Assembly: GCA_021777035.1 (NCBI GenBank)
Contig: JAIQZR010000127.1
Span: 1 to 35,668, forward strand
Source: Candidatus Scalindua sp.
Lineage (GTDB): Bacteria; Planctomycetota; Brocadiia; Brocadiales; Scalinduaceae
DNA length: 35,668 nucleotides
Reading direction: 5' to 3'
Shown here: one piece after another, positions 17,200 through 24,668 of the stretch
How positions within the stretch are numbered: position 1 is the first letter of the stretch
How the letters are laid out: each line of letters begins with the position of its first letter
The notes under the pieces: model-generated
Databases searched by the model: none
What the model saw: only the letters and a program-made list of their open reading frames with translations
Told to the model about the DNA's origin: nothing
Made by a program: the position numbers and the translations under genes

Positions 17200-18768
17200 T
17201 CAAGATTTGACACCGGCTTCTACTTTGACAAGCTTTAACGGAGCTAGAGATTCTATTAATTCCTCCGCAGTTGCCGGCTTCGCAACTATCCTCTTGTCAC
17301 TATCCAGCAGATACATCCTTGGAGTTGACCATACGCCATACTCCTTTGCTGCCTTGCCATCCCATCCATTCAGCTCAGAATAGTTTATCCATCTATACTG
17401 CCCCTTTGTAATGGCGTTCTGCCATGCAGTCCGTTCCTTATCAATAGATATGGCCAATACCTCCAGACCCTTATCTCTATACTCATTATAAATACCCTTT
17501 AATGCGGACAATACTGAAGGGCAATGCGGACACCAGCTTGCCCAGAACAGAATCAGCGTATATTCCGCGTTGATATTTGACAATCTCATTTGAGATCCGC
17601 TGGCGGGAACTACCGCGCCTTCCGCAATCTTCAGATCAAAAAACCCCTGTTGAGGCATGTCTATATCTGGCGCTATATTTCCCACTGCCATCTTCTTGAT
17701 AGTCTCTACTTTATCTCTCAATTCACCTGCCCGATCTTCTGAGACCACCTTTTCACTATCTTCACAGCCGGAATCAGACAGGATATAATTTTCTGTTATA
17801 TACGTCAAGACCAGTTCATATTCAGATTTCTCAAACTTCCGTGTTATAAGGTCAAGCACAACACTAAATACCGTTTCATCCGCCTGAGCCCTAAAAAGAA
17901 TATCATCTACGGCCTCAATAAACGCCATCTCCTGTTCCACCCTGTCCATCCGGTTATCATTATATAACGATATATATTCAGAAACCTTTGACGGTATTAC
18001 CGGAGTGTGTAGCAGAGAAGCGTCGAAAAGATCCACACCGTCCCAAAAATGCTCCCTCAGCCACTCTCTCTGCCCATCCCCGGACAAATCCCCTACCGAT
18101 ACCTTCGCCTTCAATACCGGGGTCTTCATTGTCTTTATAATCTTCGCGGCATAGGAATCCGGATTGTTATCAATAAGCTGCTGTATATACGCCTCAAAAC
18201 CCTGATGCAGATTACCCAGCTCAACCTCTATCTGGCTATGAAACGACCCTGTTCCGGACTCCGGCACACCCGTGGTATCTTGACCAGATGCCTTATCCTT
18301 ATTTTTAGAAGGGATATATAAGAGTTTCAGTTGATTTAAGAGAACCGTCCGCTTTCTCCTCAAGTCCAGCGTCCGTAGAAAATCGTAATAGAGCCGGTTA
18401 TCACCTGATGACAACACCTCTATACCATCAATAAGGGAATACCTTCCTGCCTGTACATTTGGATTGGTAATTGAAAGCTCTATATCATTACGGTTAAAGA
18501 TGACATCAACATGCCTGCCCTTTTCAAAACTCAGGCGGTACATGCCTACCGGAGAATCCTCATTAAACGGAAACTGAAAGAGGCCATTCTTATCAACAGT
18601 AGTTGAAGAAACGGATCTGTTTTTATCACCATAAAAATCAAGCAGTCCAACCTTCTTGCCTGCCATATCCTTGGCGATGCCCTTGAGGGTGTATACCTCT
18701 TGGGCATAAATAGAAATTGAACAGAGGGGTATTAATAAAGCTATTAGACCGGCCTTGATTACTTTCAT
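17200..18768 (-). CDS. TlpA/ResA-like thioredoxin-fold protein with DUF4369-like N-terminus
   Basis: A 522-aa exported thiol-disulfide protein. It has a signal peptide (GLIALLIPLCSISIYA), an N-terminal beta-rich region (GIAKDMAGKKVGLLDFYGDK) like that of AhpC/TSA-TlpA proteins, a long helical middle, and a C-terminal thioredoxin domain with LILFWASWCPHCPSVL, active site Trp412-Cys413-Pro-His-Cys416. Such proteins reduce haem-binding cysteines or disulfides on the outer side of the membrane; a role in cytochrome c maturation is plausible given the nearby cytochromes but is inference. It is single, with no ccm/ccs genes next to it. Confidence 0.85.
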   Translation of the reverse strand: MKVIKAGLIALLIPLCSISIYAQEVYTLKGIAKDMAGKKVGLLDFYGDKNRSVSSTTVDKNGLFQFPFNEDSPVGMYRLSFEKGRHVDVIFNRNDIELSITNPNVQAGRYSLIDGIEVLSSGDNRLYYDFLRTLDLRRKRTVLLNQLKLLYIPSKNKDKASGQDTTGVPESGTGSFHSQIEVELGNLHQGFEAYIQQLIDNNPDSYAAKIIKTMKTPVLKAKVSVGDLSGDGQREWLREHFWDGVDLFDASLLHTPVIPSKVSEYISLYNDNRMDRVEQEMAFIEAVDDILFRAQADETVFSVVLDLITRKFEKSEYELVLTYITENYILSDSGCEDSEKVVSEDRAGELRDKVETIKKMAVGNIAPDIDMPQQGFFDLKIAEGAVVPASGSQMRLSNINAEYTLILFWASWCPHCPSVLSALKGIYNEYRDKGLEVLAISIDKERTAWQNAITKGQYRWINYSELNGWDGKAAKEYGVWSTPRMYLLDSDKRIVAKPATAEELIESLAPLKLVKVEAGVKS

Positions 18769-18840
18769 TATGGAATAATACTAAAATGCCATCTACTTGT
18801 CAATTTGACATATTATAAAGGATAAAAAGAGGCAAAATAT

Positions 18841-19007
18841 AATCTCGCAAAGCCGCCAGACACGCAAAGAAAAAAAATTCCACTCAAAATCAAAAGCCTG
18901 AATTGACTCCTTACCACAGACTTTTTACGAAATTACACGGATTGTTTCTTCTTCCAGCTTCTGCTTTCAGCCTTCCTTCTGCGTTCCTGGCGGCTTTGCG
19001 TGAGATT
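18841..19007. repeat. Inverted-repeat-bounded dispersed intergenic repeat
   Basis: AATCTCGCAAAGCCGCCAG at 18841-18859 is the near-exact inverse of CTGGCGGCTTTGCGTGAGATT at 18987-19007 (a two-base indel apart). The interior and flank (TTACACGGATT; TTTATCAGCGTCCAA at 19038) resemble a widespread type of bacterial intergenic repeat. A degenerate second copy is visible at about 20798-20925 (TCTCTGCGTTCTTGCG … TTTATCCGCGTCCAA). No coding remnant is seen in 18769-19163. Confidence 0.5.
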
Positions 19008-19163
19008 ATTTTTTCTTATCTGTCTTTATACCGCGTTTATCAGCGTCCAAAATCTTCTCTGTATATTCTGTCCGTATCCGGGAATGCGTGAGGAATTGAC
19101 TCAGGTGAGTTAGAGCGGGAGTAAAGTTACAATTTATTGTAAATTATCCTCTGGTTTTTTAAT

Positions 19164-19214
19164 AAATAAAAAGGCGCCATTGCATTTTATTGACACAAAA
19201 ACGCCTTTTTATTT
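19164..19214. terminator. Bidirectional terminator-like hairpin
   Basis: AAATAAAAAGGCG and CGCCTTTTTATTT form a perfect 13-bp inverted repeat around a 25-base loop, giving a GGCG/CGCC core and a T-tract on both strands. On the minus strand it would end the transcript of the collagen-like gene and the small ORF after it. Confidence 0.55.
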
Positions 19215-19356
19215 TCGTTGTAACCTTTGTTATTTTTTAACTTTAGCTCACTTTAGTCACTTGATTCTCTTACCACTTGCAACTTTTTTTCTCACTGTTC
19301 TTTTCTAATTGTCTACTGCCAACTGGTCACTGTTTTCTATTCAGTCCTTAACGCAT

Positions 19357-19524
19357 CTACGCCGTAGTCTTCTTGTGAGACAGTGCATTATCAGCCTGTA
19401 CCCTCTGCACGTCTCGGCGGAAGTTGTAACGCACATTGACAATCGAGTCAAGAGGAATTGAATCGGTTGTATCTGAAAGAATTCCTGAGCCCATAGACAT
19501 TGTTTTTAACCGTTTATCAGACAT
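19357..19524 (-). CDS. Small ORF following the collagen-like gene
   Basis: A 55-aa frame starts 8 bases after the stop of the collagen-like gene, with GGAGAT about 11 bases before its ATG. It reads MSDKRLKTMSMGSGILSDTT, then DSIPLDSIVNVRYNFRRDVQ and a basic tail ending KKTTA. No signal peptide or membrane segment. I recognise no family. The close spacing suggests co-transcription. Confidence 0.4.
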   Translation of the reverse strand: MSDKRLKTMSMGSGILSDTTDSIPLDSIVNVRYNFRRDVQRVQADNALSHKKTTA

Positions 19525-19532
19525 CCGTTATC

Positions 19533-20651
19533 TTATCTCCAAGCGTTTACATTAATCTTCCATTGGGAAGGAGAGGGTGTAAAATAAGGAGTACCTGTCG
19601 TTTTATTACCACTTAAATACCCTGGGCCATCAATTCCATAGAAAATATTTGTTGCGTCATACCCCGCAGTTCTATTACCGGAATTCGCAGCAGCAAAAGC
19701 TGTGAAGGGAACTCTATCTCCAACAGAATATCCATTATTAGCCACTGTACAAACAAATTCAAAAATAGCAAAAGTAGGTACTCCACCTAAACCATGAGCA
19801 TAAGTACGTAAGGAATCTTTCGTAAAAGCCTGATCCCCTGTTGTAAAATACTTGGAGAAGCCTATTATTCCCGATCCTGAGGTGCTAAGAGATGCCCATG
19901 CAATGCCATCACATGCTTCAAATGCTGTTCCTGTGAAACGTATTGTACCGGCATTGGCTGATGTACAATCAACACTATCATTTCCGATCTGGATACTACC
20001 ATATGTCGTAACTGTTTCATAACCATCAAACCAAGAACTTGTGCCAGAATCACCCTGAGGCCCTTGTATTGATTCACCATCTGCACCGTCAGCCCCTGCT
20101 GGTCCGATTGGACCCTGCAATCCTGTTGCTCCGTCCACTCCCGCTAAACCGTCAGCACCTGCCGGACCTTGTGGGCCCGTCGCTCCGTCGGCACCATCTG
20201 AACCTTGAATGCCCTGTGGGCCTTGATCTCCCTGAATGCCTTGCGCGCCAGTATCACCTTGCGGCCCTGTTGCACCATCTGCGCCTGTTGCTCCGTCGGC
20301 ACCATCTGCTCCTGCTGGTCCGATTGGGCCCTGCAATCCTGTTGCCCCGTCGGCTCCCGCTAAACCGTCAGAACCTGCCGGACCTTGTGGGCCTTGTGAA
20401 CCTTGTGGGCCTTGTAGGCCTTGAGGTCCTGGAGTCAGTTCAATAGTACTAATTTGCTGCTGTAAGTTTGAATCTTCTGCTATTCTAGATACTTCTTCAG
20501 CATCTATTTGTACCTGAAGCGCCTGCAAGCCCCCATTGCCTCCCTGTCCATTTCCTTGTCCCTGTCCCTTTGCGCTCACCACAGAGCTTACGCACAAAGA
20601 GGCAACAAGTGCAAGCATCATAATTCCTATAATAATTCTAATATTTTTCAT
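19533..20651 (-). CDS. Exported collagen-like Gly-X-Y repeat protein
   Basis: A 372-aa exported protein: signal peptide (IIIGIMMLALVASLCVSSVVSA), a Gly/Gln-rich linker, a short coiled-coil-like segment (residues 42-72) that could trimerise the chain, then about 40 unbroken Gly-X-Y triplets (residues 75-192, rich in GPQ, GAD and GAT) with one break (GESIQG), and a C-terminal domain of about 165 residues rich in Gly, Thr and aromatic residues. That layout resembles bacterial collagens and phage tail-fibre or spore-surface proteins. A DNA segment of about 95 bases is repeated 216 bases apart inside the triplet region (near 20089 and 20305), so the length may vary between strains. Function (surface fibre, adhesion) is inferred. 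Confidence 0.85.
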   Translation of the reverse strand: MKNIRIIIGIMMLALVASLCVSSVVSAKGQGQGNGQGGNGGLQALQVQIDAEEVSRIAEDSNLQQQISTIELTPGPQGLQGPQGSQGPQGPAGSDGLAGADGATGLQGPIGPAGADGADGATGADGATGPQGDTGAQGIQGDQGPQGIQGSDGADGATGPQGPAGADGLAGVDGATGLQGPIGPAGADGADGESIQGPQGDSGTSSWFDGYETVTTYGSIQIGNDSVDCTSANAGTIRFTGTAFEACDGIAWASLSTSGSGIIGFSKYFTTGDQAFTKDSLRTYAHGLGGVPTFAIFEFVCTVANNGYSVGDRVPFTAFAAANSGNRTAGYDATNIFYGIDGPGYLSGNKTTGTPYFTPSPSQWKINVNAWR

Positions 20652-21074
20652 AATAATTTCTTCTTCCTTCCTTTTTAATAATGTAAAATTATTTCTTCAA
20701 TGTCCCTATTTTTCTATCTGTTTGTTTGTTTGTTTAAGCTTTCCGTGATAAATAGAGTTTAAAACAATTTCCATGCCTACGAATCTTTCCTTCATCTTTT
20801 CTCTGCGTTCTTGCGCTTGTCCTCGGCGCCTTTTGACCGGGGAGCTTCTCGTGAGTATTGCTTCTCTCCTTTTTTCCTTCGCTTTTGGCCTCAACTGTAA
20901 TCTGCATTTATCCGCGTCCAATGTTTTTTGCCTTACCTCCTTCCCTGGCGACATCTGTTCTTAATCTGAAAATGTGTTGTTCCGTAATCTCTTATCACTA
21001 TGTACCCTCAAATACATATCCATATATACAACAGAACCTTACGAAACGGAGAGCCTTCTTTATATATCATTTTA
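20652..21074. other. Gene-free stretch upstream of the collagen-like gene
   Basis: This stretch should hold the collagen-gene promoter. It contains a (GTTT)4 microsatellite at 20720-20735 and the degenerate copy of the 18841 repeat at about 20798-20925. I find no coding remnant on either strand. Confidence 0.4.
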
Positions 21075-21111
21075 TTATGGATTCCTAACAAATTTTGTTA
21101 GGGATCCATAA
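21075..21111. repeat. Long imperfect palindrome
   Basis: TTATGGATTCCTAACAA and TTGTTAGGGATCCATAA pair at 16 of 17 positions around ATT. It stands exactly where a truncated AAA+ gene fragment begins, so it may be the end of a mobile element or simply a hairpin terminator without a U-tract. Confidence 0.5.
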
Positions 21112-21120
21112 CAAAACTAT

Positions 21121-21499
21121 TTAATAAAAACTGACAAATTCAGAGACGACCTGTTTTACCGTTTAAACCAGTATAAAATTCTTGTCCCACCATTGAGAGA
21201 GAGGAAGGAGGACATTCCTAAAAACAGGTAAGCGGTTATTAGACATTGACAAATTGGTAGACGAAATCTTTGAGAGAAAGTGGCGGGGAAAAGAGAAATG
21301 GACCACGTTTATCAAAACGCACACCGCTAACGGCGGACGAAAGGAGATACTACAGAAATGCGTCCAACGATTAAAAAACAACGGGCATAATGGCGATATC
21401 AGATATCAGGACATTGCAGGTCTATTTGGAATCACAGAAAACAATATGAGACAGCAGTTTCACAGCCTCGACATCAAGTGGAAGGAGTTGAAGAGATGA
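21121..21499 (+). pseudogene. Broken sigma-54-activator (AAA+) gene
   Basis: At 21121-21231 the frame reads KFRDDLFYRLNQYKILVPPL followed by RERKEDIP, the diagnostic sequence of sigma-54-dependent AAA+ activators (FR.DL.YRLN…PPLRER.EDIP). It then stops. A second frame (21197-21499) continues with a basic, helical segment ending in a helix-turn-helix-like QDIAGLFGITENNMRQQF. No ATG opens either part; the longest candidate start is a TTG at 21254. The N-terminus and Walker motifs are missing, so this is a truncated, frameshifted relic. Whether the second segment belongs to the same gene is uncertain. Confidence 0.55.
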
Positions 21500-21623
21500 A
21501 ACCGATTTCAACAGACATCTGGATTACATACATTACAATCCGATTAAACATGGATTAACGTTCAAACCAGAGGAGTATAAACATTCAAGTTTCGATAAAT
21601 GGATGGGGCCATTCAGAACCTGA
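21492..21623 (+). pseudogene. C-terminal remnant of a REP-associated tyrosine transposase
   Basis: The frame reads RDETDFNRHLDYIHYNPIKH, then GLTFKPEEYKHSSFDKW and stops after GPFRT. DF.RHLDYIHYNPVKHGLV..PE.Y..SSF is the hallmark C-terminal region of RAYT/TnpA-REP (IS200-like Y1) transposases. The HUH and catalytic-tyrosine parts are gone. It ends 25 bases before a cluster of GTAG-headed palindromes of the kind such enzymes mobilise. Confidence 0.75.
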
Positions 21624-21647
21624 TGATTTAAATAATATTGAATTTGA

Positions 21648-21859
21648 GTAGATCTGGTTTCCATACGTACCAACCAATGATTCCGTCGGGTATGGAAACC
21701 CGACCTACGGGAATCCCCCAATTCCCTATTCCCTTAATCCAATCACGTAGGGCGCGTTTCTTACGCGCCGATTAACAATTTTACGCCGTAGCTGTAAGAC
21801 GCGTTTCCCCGCCTGAATGTCAAGTCGGGCAGTTCGTCGGGTATGGAAACCCGACCTAC
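21648..21859. repeat. Cluster of GTAG-headed REP palindromes
   Basis: At least three clear and two degenerate REP units. On the minus strand, GTAGGTCGGGTTTCCATACC continuing CGACG occurs at 21683-21708 and 21834-21859, each a GTCGGGT/ACCCGAC hairpin behind a GTAGG head. A degenerate forward partner (GTAGATCTGGTTTCCATA) is at 21648. A different unit, GTAGGGCGCGTTTCTTACGC at 21747-21771, has stem GGCGCGT/ACGCGCC. Another degenerate head is at 21788. Opposed orientations make this BIME-like. Confidence 0.75.
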
Positions 21860-22045
21860 GAGTATCGTCTTGTTTGCGCTTCTGAATACCCTGAAAACCG
21901 CCTTCCCCCTGCTTGCCCGGCAATACCGTTTGCTAGCCCGACATGCATTCTGGTGATGGTGAGGACAGGGGTACATATTCGGGTAAACCCCTTATGATCC
22001 AGGAAGATTAAATGCCATGATCTTACAGTCTGTACAGAAACGTTT
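21860..22045. other. Gene-free stretch with a dispersed segment
   Basis: A stretch at about 21909-21965 (…GCTAGCCCGACATGCATTCT…) resembles 24411-24468 (…GCCAGTCCGACAATCATTCT…), so the REP neighbourhood carries more than the palindromes themselves. No coding remnant is recognised. Confidence 0.35.
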
Positions 22046-22159
22046 TTATGGTAACACAAATTCATGTTCCGGATGTTTTATTGTCAGTACTGTGCATGGA
22101 GCCATTTGTACAACCTTTTCCGCTAGACTCCCCATAAGCATGTGTGATAATGCTGGAAC
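22046..22159 (-). pseudogene. C-terminal remnant of a universal stress protein
   Basis: The frame reads VPALSHMLMGSLAEKVVQMA, then PCTVLTIKHPEHEFVLP and a stop, matching the end of UspA-family proteins (GLSHLLLGSVAEKVVRMAPCPVLTV). The nucleotide-binding N-terminal part is missing. No start codon or ribosome site is evident, so it is a relic. Confidence 0.6.
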
Positions 22160-22272
22160 TAAAGAGTAATATCAAGTATCTGGAAATGATATTCGAAAAC
22201 ATCTGTGCTTCTAAAGTGAATACAGTAATAACGCCTCCTTCTCATGCTTACTATTATCTTCCAACCCCTTCA

Positions 22273-22494
22273 TCAACTCCTATGAGTAACACTCCTTGTA
22301 ACAACCATCCAGATAATGCCAACAGTAACAGAAAAATCTCCCAGGATCGTAATGATCAGACTTGGATTATTAACCGTATGTTCATAGGCAAGTATAGCTG
22401 TCCCTAATAAGATAAAAAACAGAGGAAATCTATACTTTTTCGTGATATCTTCAACTTCAAATGAATGCTTGCATTTTGTACATTTTATTTCCAT
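22273..22494 (-). CDS. Small zinc-ribbon-like membrane protein
   Basis: A 73-aa protein with an N-terminal CTKC knuckle (MEIKCTKCKHSFEVED) and two hydrophobic segments (about 24-40 and 46-66). Only one CXXC pair is present, so zinc binding would need a dimer or other ligands. AGAGGGG lies just upstream of the ATG, supporting a real gene. No family name; function unknown. Confidence 0.55.
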   Translation of the reverse strand: MEIKCTKCKHSFEVEDITKKYRFPLFFILLGTAILAYEHTVNNPSLIITILGDFSVTVGIIWMVVTRSVTHRS

Positions 22495-22532
22495 AATCCC
22501 CTCTTTCCCTTGATATATTATTACTAAAAAAC

Positions 22533-23033
22533 CTATTTGGTTGTTGGAGAAGTGTTTGTTATATTATTAACATTCAATTCACCTTCCAATTCCTTTTTAA
22601 ATATTTCATGGCATTCATCACAAGACTCTTTTAGCATATCATAATCTCGTTTTGAATTACTATCATCATGATTCTTGCTACAAAGTATTAGATTGTCTAC
22701 CGCACTGGCAAATTTATCACGCGAAGCCACGAACTCACTTGGAACATCATTGTTTTCAGCCCTATAAAGCTCCACACACTTATCGCCGATACCTTCTTTA
22801 ATTTCATGTGTCCATATATCTATTTCCACCCAATCATTATCTTTCACTCCCCTGCTCAATCTCTTCATTGCCATAGCAGCCTTTTTCATTTCCTTGACTA
22901 ATCTAAAATCTGTAAGATATTCATTTTGTATATTCTCAACTTTCTCGATCTTCACTTCCTCTGCTTTTTTACAGGAAGTAATGGATAAAGAAACCCCCAA
23001 AATAGTTACTACTGCTATCAATAAATTTCTCAT
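22533..23033 (-). CDS. Cytochrome c'-like monohaem lipoprotein
   Basis: A 166-aa predicted lipoprotein: signal peptide with lipobox ITSC (lipidated Cys near residue 21), a helical body, and one haem motif CDECH at residues 138-142 followed by a short basic helix. A C-terminal CXXCH on a four-helix bundle is the cytochrome c' arrangement; these proteins bind NO or CO or carry electrons. The ATG at 23033 is chosen because GGAGAG sits just before it, whereas the longer frame to 23075 lacks a site. It lies in a same-strand set with two other monohaem cytochromes. The ligand role is inferred. Confidence 0.65.
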   Translation of the reverse strand: MRNLLIAVVTILGVSLSITSCKKAEEVKIEKVENIQNEYLTDFRLVKEMKKAAMAMKRLSRGVKDNDWVEIDIWTHEIKEGIGDKCVELYRAENNDVPSEFVASRDKFASAVDNLILCSKNHDDSNSKRDYDMLKESCDECHEIFKKELEGELNVNNITNTSPTTK

Positions 23034-23185
23034 TTTCTCTCCGTATCTAAACTTTCCAAATAATGTTCTATACAATTAATCTAATCCATATTGTACTTGT
23101 AACTAAATTCCCATTTCTCTGCCAACTGCATGAACGCTTATGACATTGTCAGCCCGTGGATACAAAAAGCTCGTTATCCGGCCTA

Positions 23186-23497
23186 TTACATACTTTTAAG
23201 ATAACCCTTTATCTTTTCCGCCTCTTCTATTGTTATAAACTTTCTTGCAGCCTTTGTATCGTGTGTGTAGTCAATAATGCTTGTCCACTCATCTGAGGAA
23301 TATTCATCAATCTCCGGCAGTTCGTGACACAGAGCACATTTACTCTGGTAGAGATTTTGGCTAACCAAGTCCGCTTCTATCTTATGCAAATTATCCTTTT
23401 GTAAATTTTTTGTCATCGTTGTCGAACAACCGGAAATAACCTGTTGTATAAACAATAGAAAAACAATCATAATAGTGTAAGTAGTACGGCTCATCAT
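23186..23497 (-). CDS. Small monohaem c-type cytochrome lipoprotein
   Basis: A 103-aa protein with a signal peptide and lipobox ISGC (Cys24) and one haem site CALCH at residues 54-58, followed by an acidic helix and a C-terminal helix ending GYLKSM, whose Met could be the distal ligand. AGGTGA lies 9 bases upstream of the ATG at 23497; a TTG at 23500 is also possible. It is likely an electron carrier on the outer face of a membrane. Family assignment beyond class-I-like cytochrome c is not possible. Confidence 0.65.
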   Translation of the reverse strand: MMSRTTYTIMIVFLLFIQQVISGCSTTMTKNLQKDNLHKIEADLVSQNLYQSKCALCHELPEIDEYSSDEWTSIIDYTHDTKAARKFITIEEAEKIKGYLKSM

Positions 23498-23601
23498 CAA
23501 TTTAATTCACCTTTCTATAATCATTAATATACATTATCAAATAAATAACTCCATTCCATCACCGTCATGAATGAGTACTTATAGAGTGTCCATATCGTAC
23601 A

Positions 23602-24150
23602 TCACCCTTTTTCTTTAAACCGTTCATGGCAATCATCACATGTTTTCTGTAATTTTTCGTATTCTATATTCATCTTAACCATTTCTCTTGATTGTGACGC
23701 CTCTGCCACCGCAAGTGATTGAAAATGGAATAAGGCGTCTAGCAAAACAAATTTTTTGGGTAGTTCTGTTTTTCCCTTACCGGTAAAGAGCAGTGGGGAA
23801 GTATTCTTGAGAAGCATTGCGTACTTGCCGATATCATCCCAATTTTGCGTTTCGATTGAAACTGCTAATTCATCATCATAGTCACTGAGAGACTTCATAT
23901 GCATTCTGAATTTCGACGCACTGTTATAAAGAGACTCATTGTAATCACTTGTTTCTTCAACAATGTCCATTCCTTTATCCTCATCAATAGGAATTAGTTC
24001 TGATGCATTTTCTTTTTGGCGAACAACTTCTTCTTTTGCCTTTTTATCTCTTTTGATTTTCGCTTCACGAGAAAACATAAAAAGTGGTACAAGTATCATA
24101 ATCATTGCAAAGATGAGCCAGAACCCTTTTGTGCTTCTATCTTCTTTCAT
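23602..24150 (-). CDS. Membrane-anchored cytochrome c'-like protein
   Basis: A 182-aa protein with one N-terminal transmembrane anchor (FWLIFAMIMILVPLFMFS), a charged linker, a helical domain and a C-terminal haem motif CDDCH at 171-175. The end (LQKTCDDCHERFKEKG) closely resembles the end of the lipoprotein at 22533 (LKESCDECHEIFKKEL), so the two are probably paralogues held in place by different anchors. The DNA for the anchor is nearly identical to the 3' end of the UPF0114 gene to its right. AGAGGAAA precedes the ATG. Confidence 0.65.
   Translation of the reverse strand: MKEDRSTKGFWLIFAMIMILVPLFMFSREAKIKRDKKAKEEVVRQKENASELIPIDEDKGMDIVEETSDYNESLYNSASKFRMHMKSLSDYDDELAVSIETQNWDDIGKYAMLLKNTSPLLFTGKGKTELPKKFVLLDALFHFQSLAVAEASQSREMVKMNIEYEKLQKTCDDCHERFKEKG
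24071..24114. repeat. 44-bp direct repeat, copy 1 (membrane-anchor coding)
   Basis: 42 of 44 bases match 24685-24728. Here it encodes the N-terminal anchor of the cytochrome c'-like protein. Confidence 0.8.
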
Positions 24151-24226
24151 GTATTTTCCTCTATGAAGGATTAAAATTAGGTTTTAAAAAACAAAAACCC
24201 AACGATTTTTTCTTTAATATTAGCGG

Positions 24227-24333
24227 ATGGCGGATTAAAGTCCTCGGTATCTGGCCCGGAGAAGTGATAGCGAATCCACCTTCAATCGTGATCTATTATT
24301 GGTGGATTCGTCATTCGTTCTTAATCCACCATA
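24227..24333. repeat. MITE-like dispersed repeat
   Basis: The ends ATGGCGGATTAA and TTAATCCACCAT are near-perfect inverted repeats about 107 bases apart. Inside, CGAATCCACC (near 24271) pairs with GGTGGATTCG at 24301-24310. A partial copy of the left half occurs at 3651-3704. No coding capacity. Confidence 0.5.
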
Positions 24334-24395
24334 CAATATTTATGTCAACATTGAAAGACTATACATCACGTTAAAGCTTCGACACAAATACCCAG

Positions 24396-24534
24396 GCAGG
24401 AGCCAACTCCTGCCCGTCCGCACCGAACAGTACGTTCGCCAGTCCGACAATCATTCTGGCGGTGGCGGGTTGGCAATCGTGGTTCGCATACCACTGTGGG
24501 TGATATTCGCTCGCCGTCGGGAGACGGCTCCTAC
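24396..24534. repeat. REP pair (degenerate forward, intact reverse)
   Basis: On the minus strand GTAGGAGCCGTCTCCCGACG continuing GCGA lies at 24511-24534 (stem GCCGTC/GACGGC). A degenerate forward unit GCAGGAGCCAACTCC starts at 24396. The flanks (TTAAAGCTT…AAATAC; CTATGCATCAAATTA) match those of the pair at 26277-26352, so the repeated unit is longer than the palindromes. The rest of the 24151-24668 gap contains no recognisable gene. Confidence 0.65.
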
Positions 24535-24668
24535 CAAACGCTAAAAGACTATGCATCAAATTAAACAGCCACAATAATATTGATCTTGCATTTCTCACTA
24601 AATAGTCCTTTTTATTAAATACCCGTTATTAAGAGAAAAGAATAATGAATTCTTGTCCTTTGATGTCG

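Noticed and set aside
18903..19091. 62-aa plus-strand frame
   Set aside because: It lies in a dispersed intergenic repeat and its translation has no protein-like features.
20039..20446. Long plus-strand open frames antisense to the collagen-like gene
   Set aside because: They mirror the Gly-X-Y codon periodicity (giving Leu/His/Pro-rich text) and have no ribosome site or family resemblance.
24371..24598. Minus-strand frame containing RMIVGLANVLFG, echoed by RMHVGLANGIAG at about 21900
   Set aside because: The likeness comes from a shared non-coding repeat around REP elements; both frames are crossed by palindromes and have no start signals.
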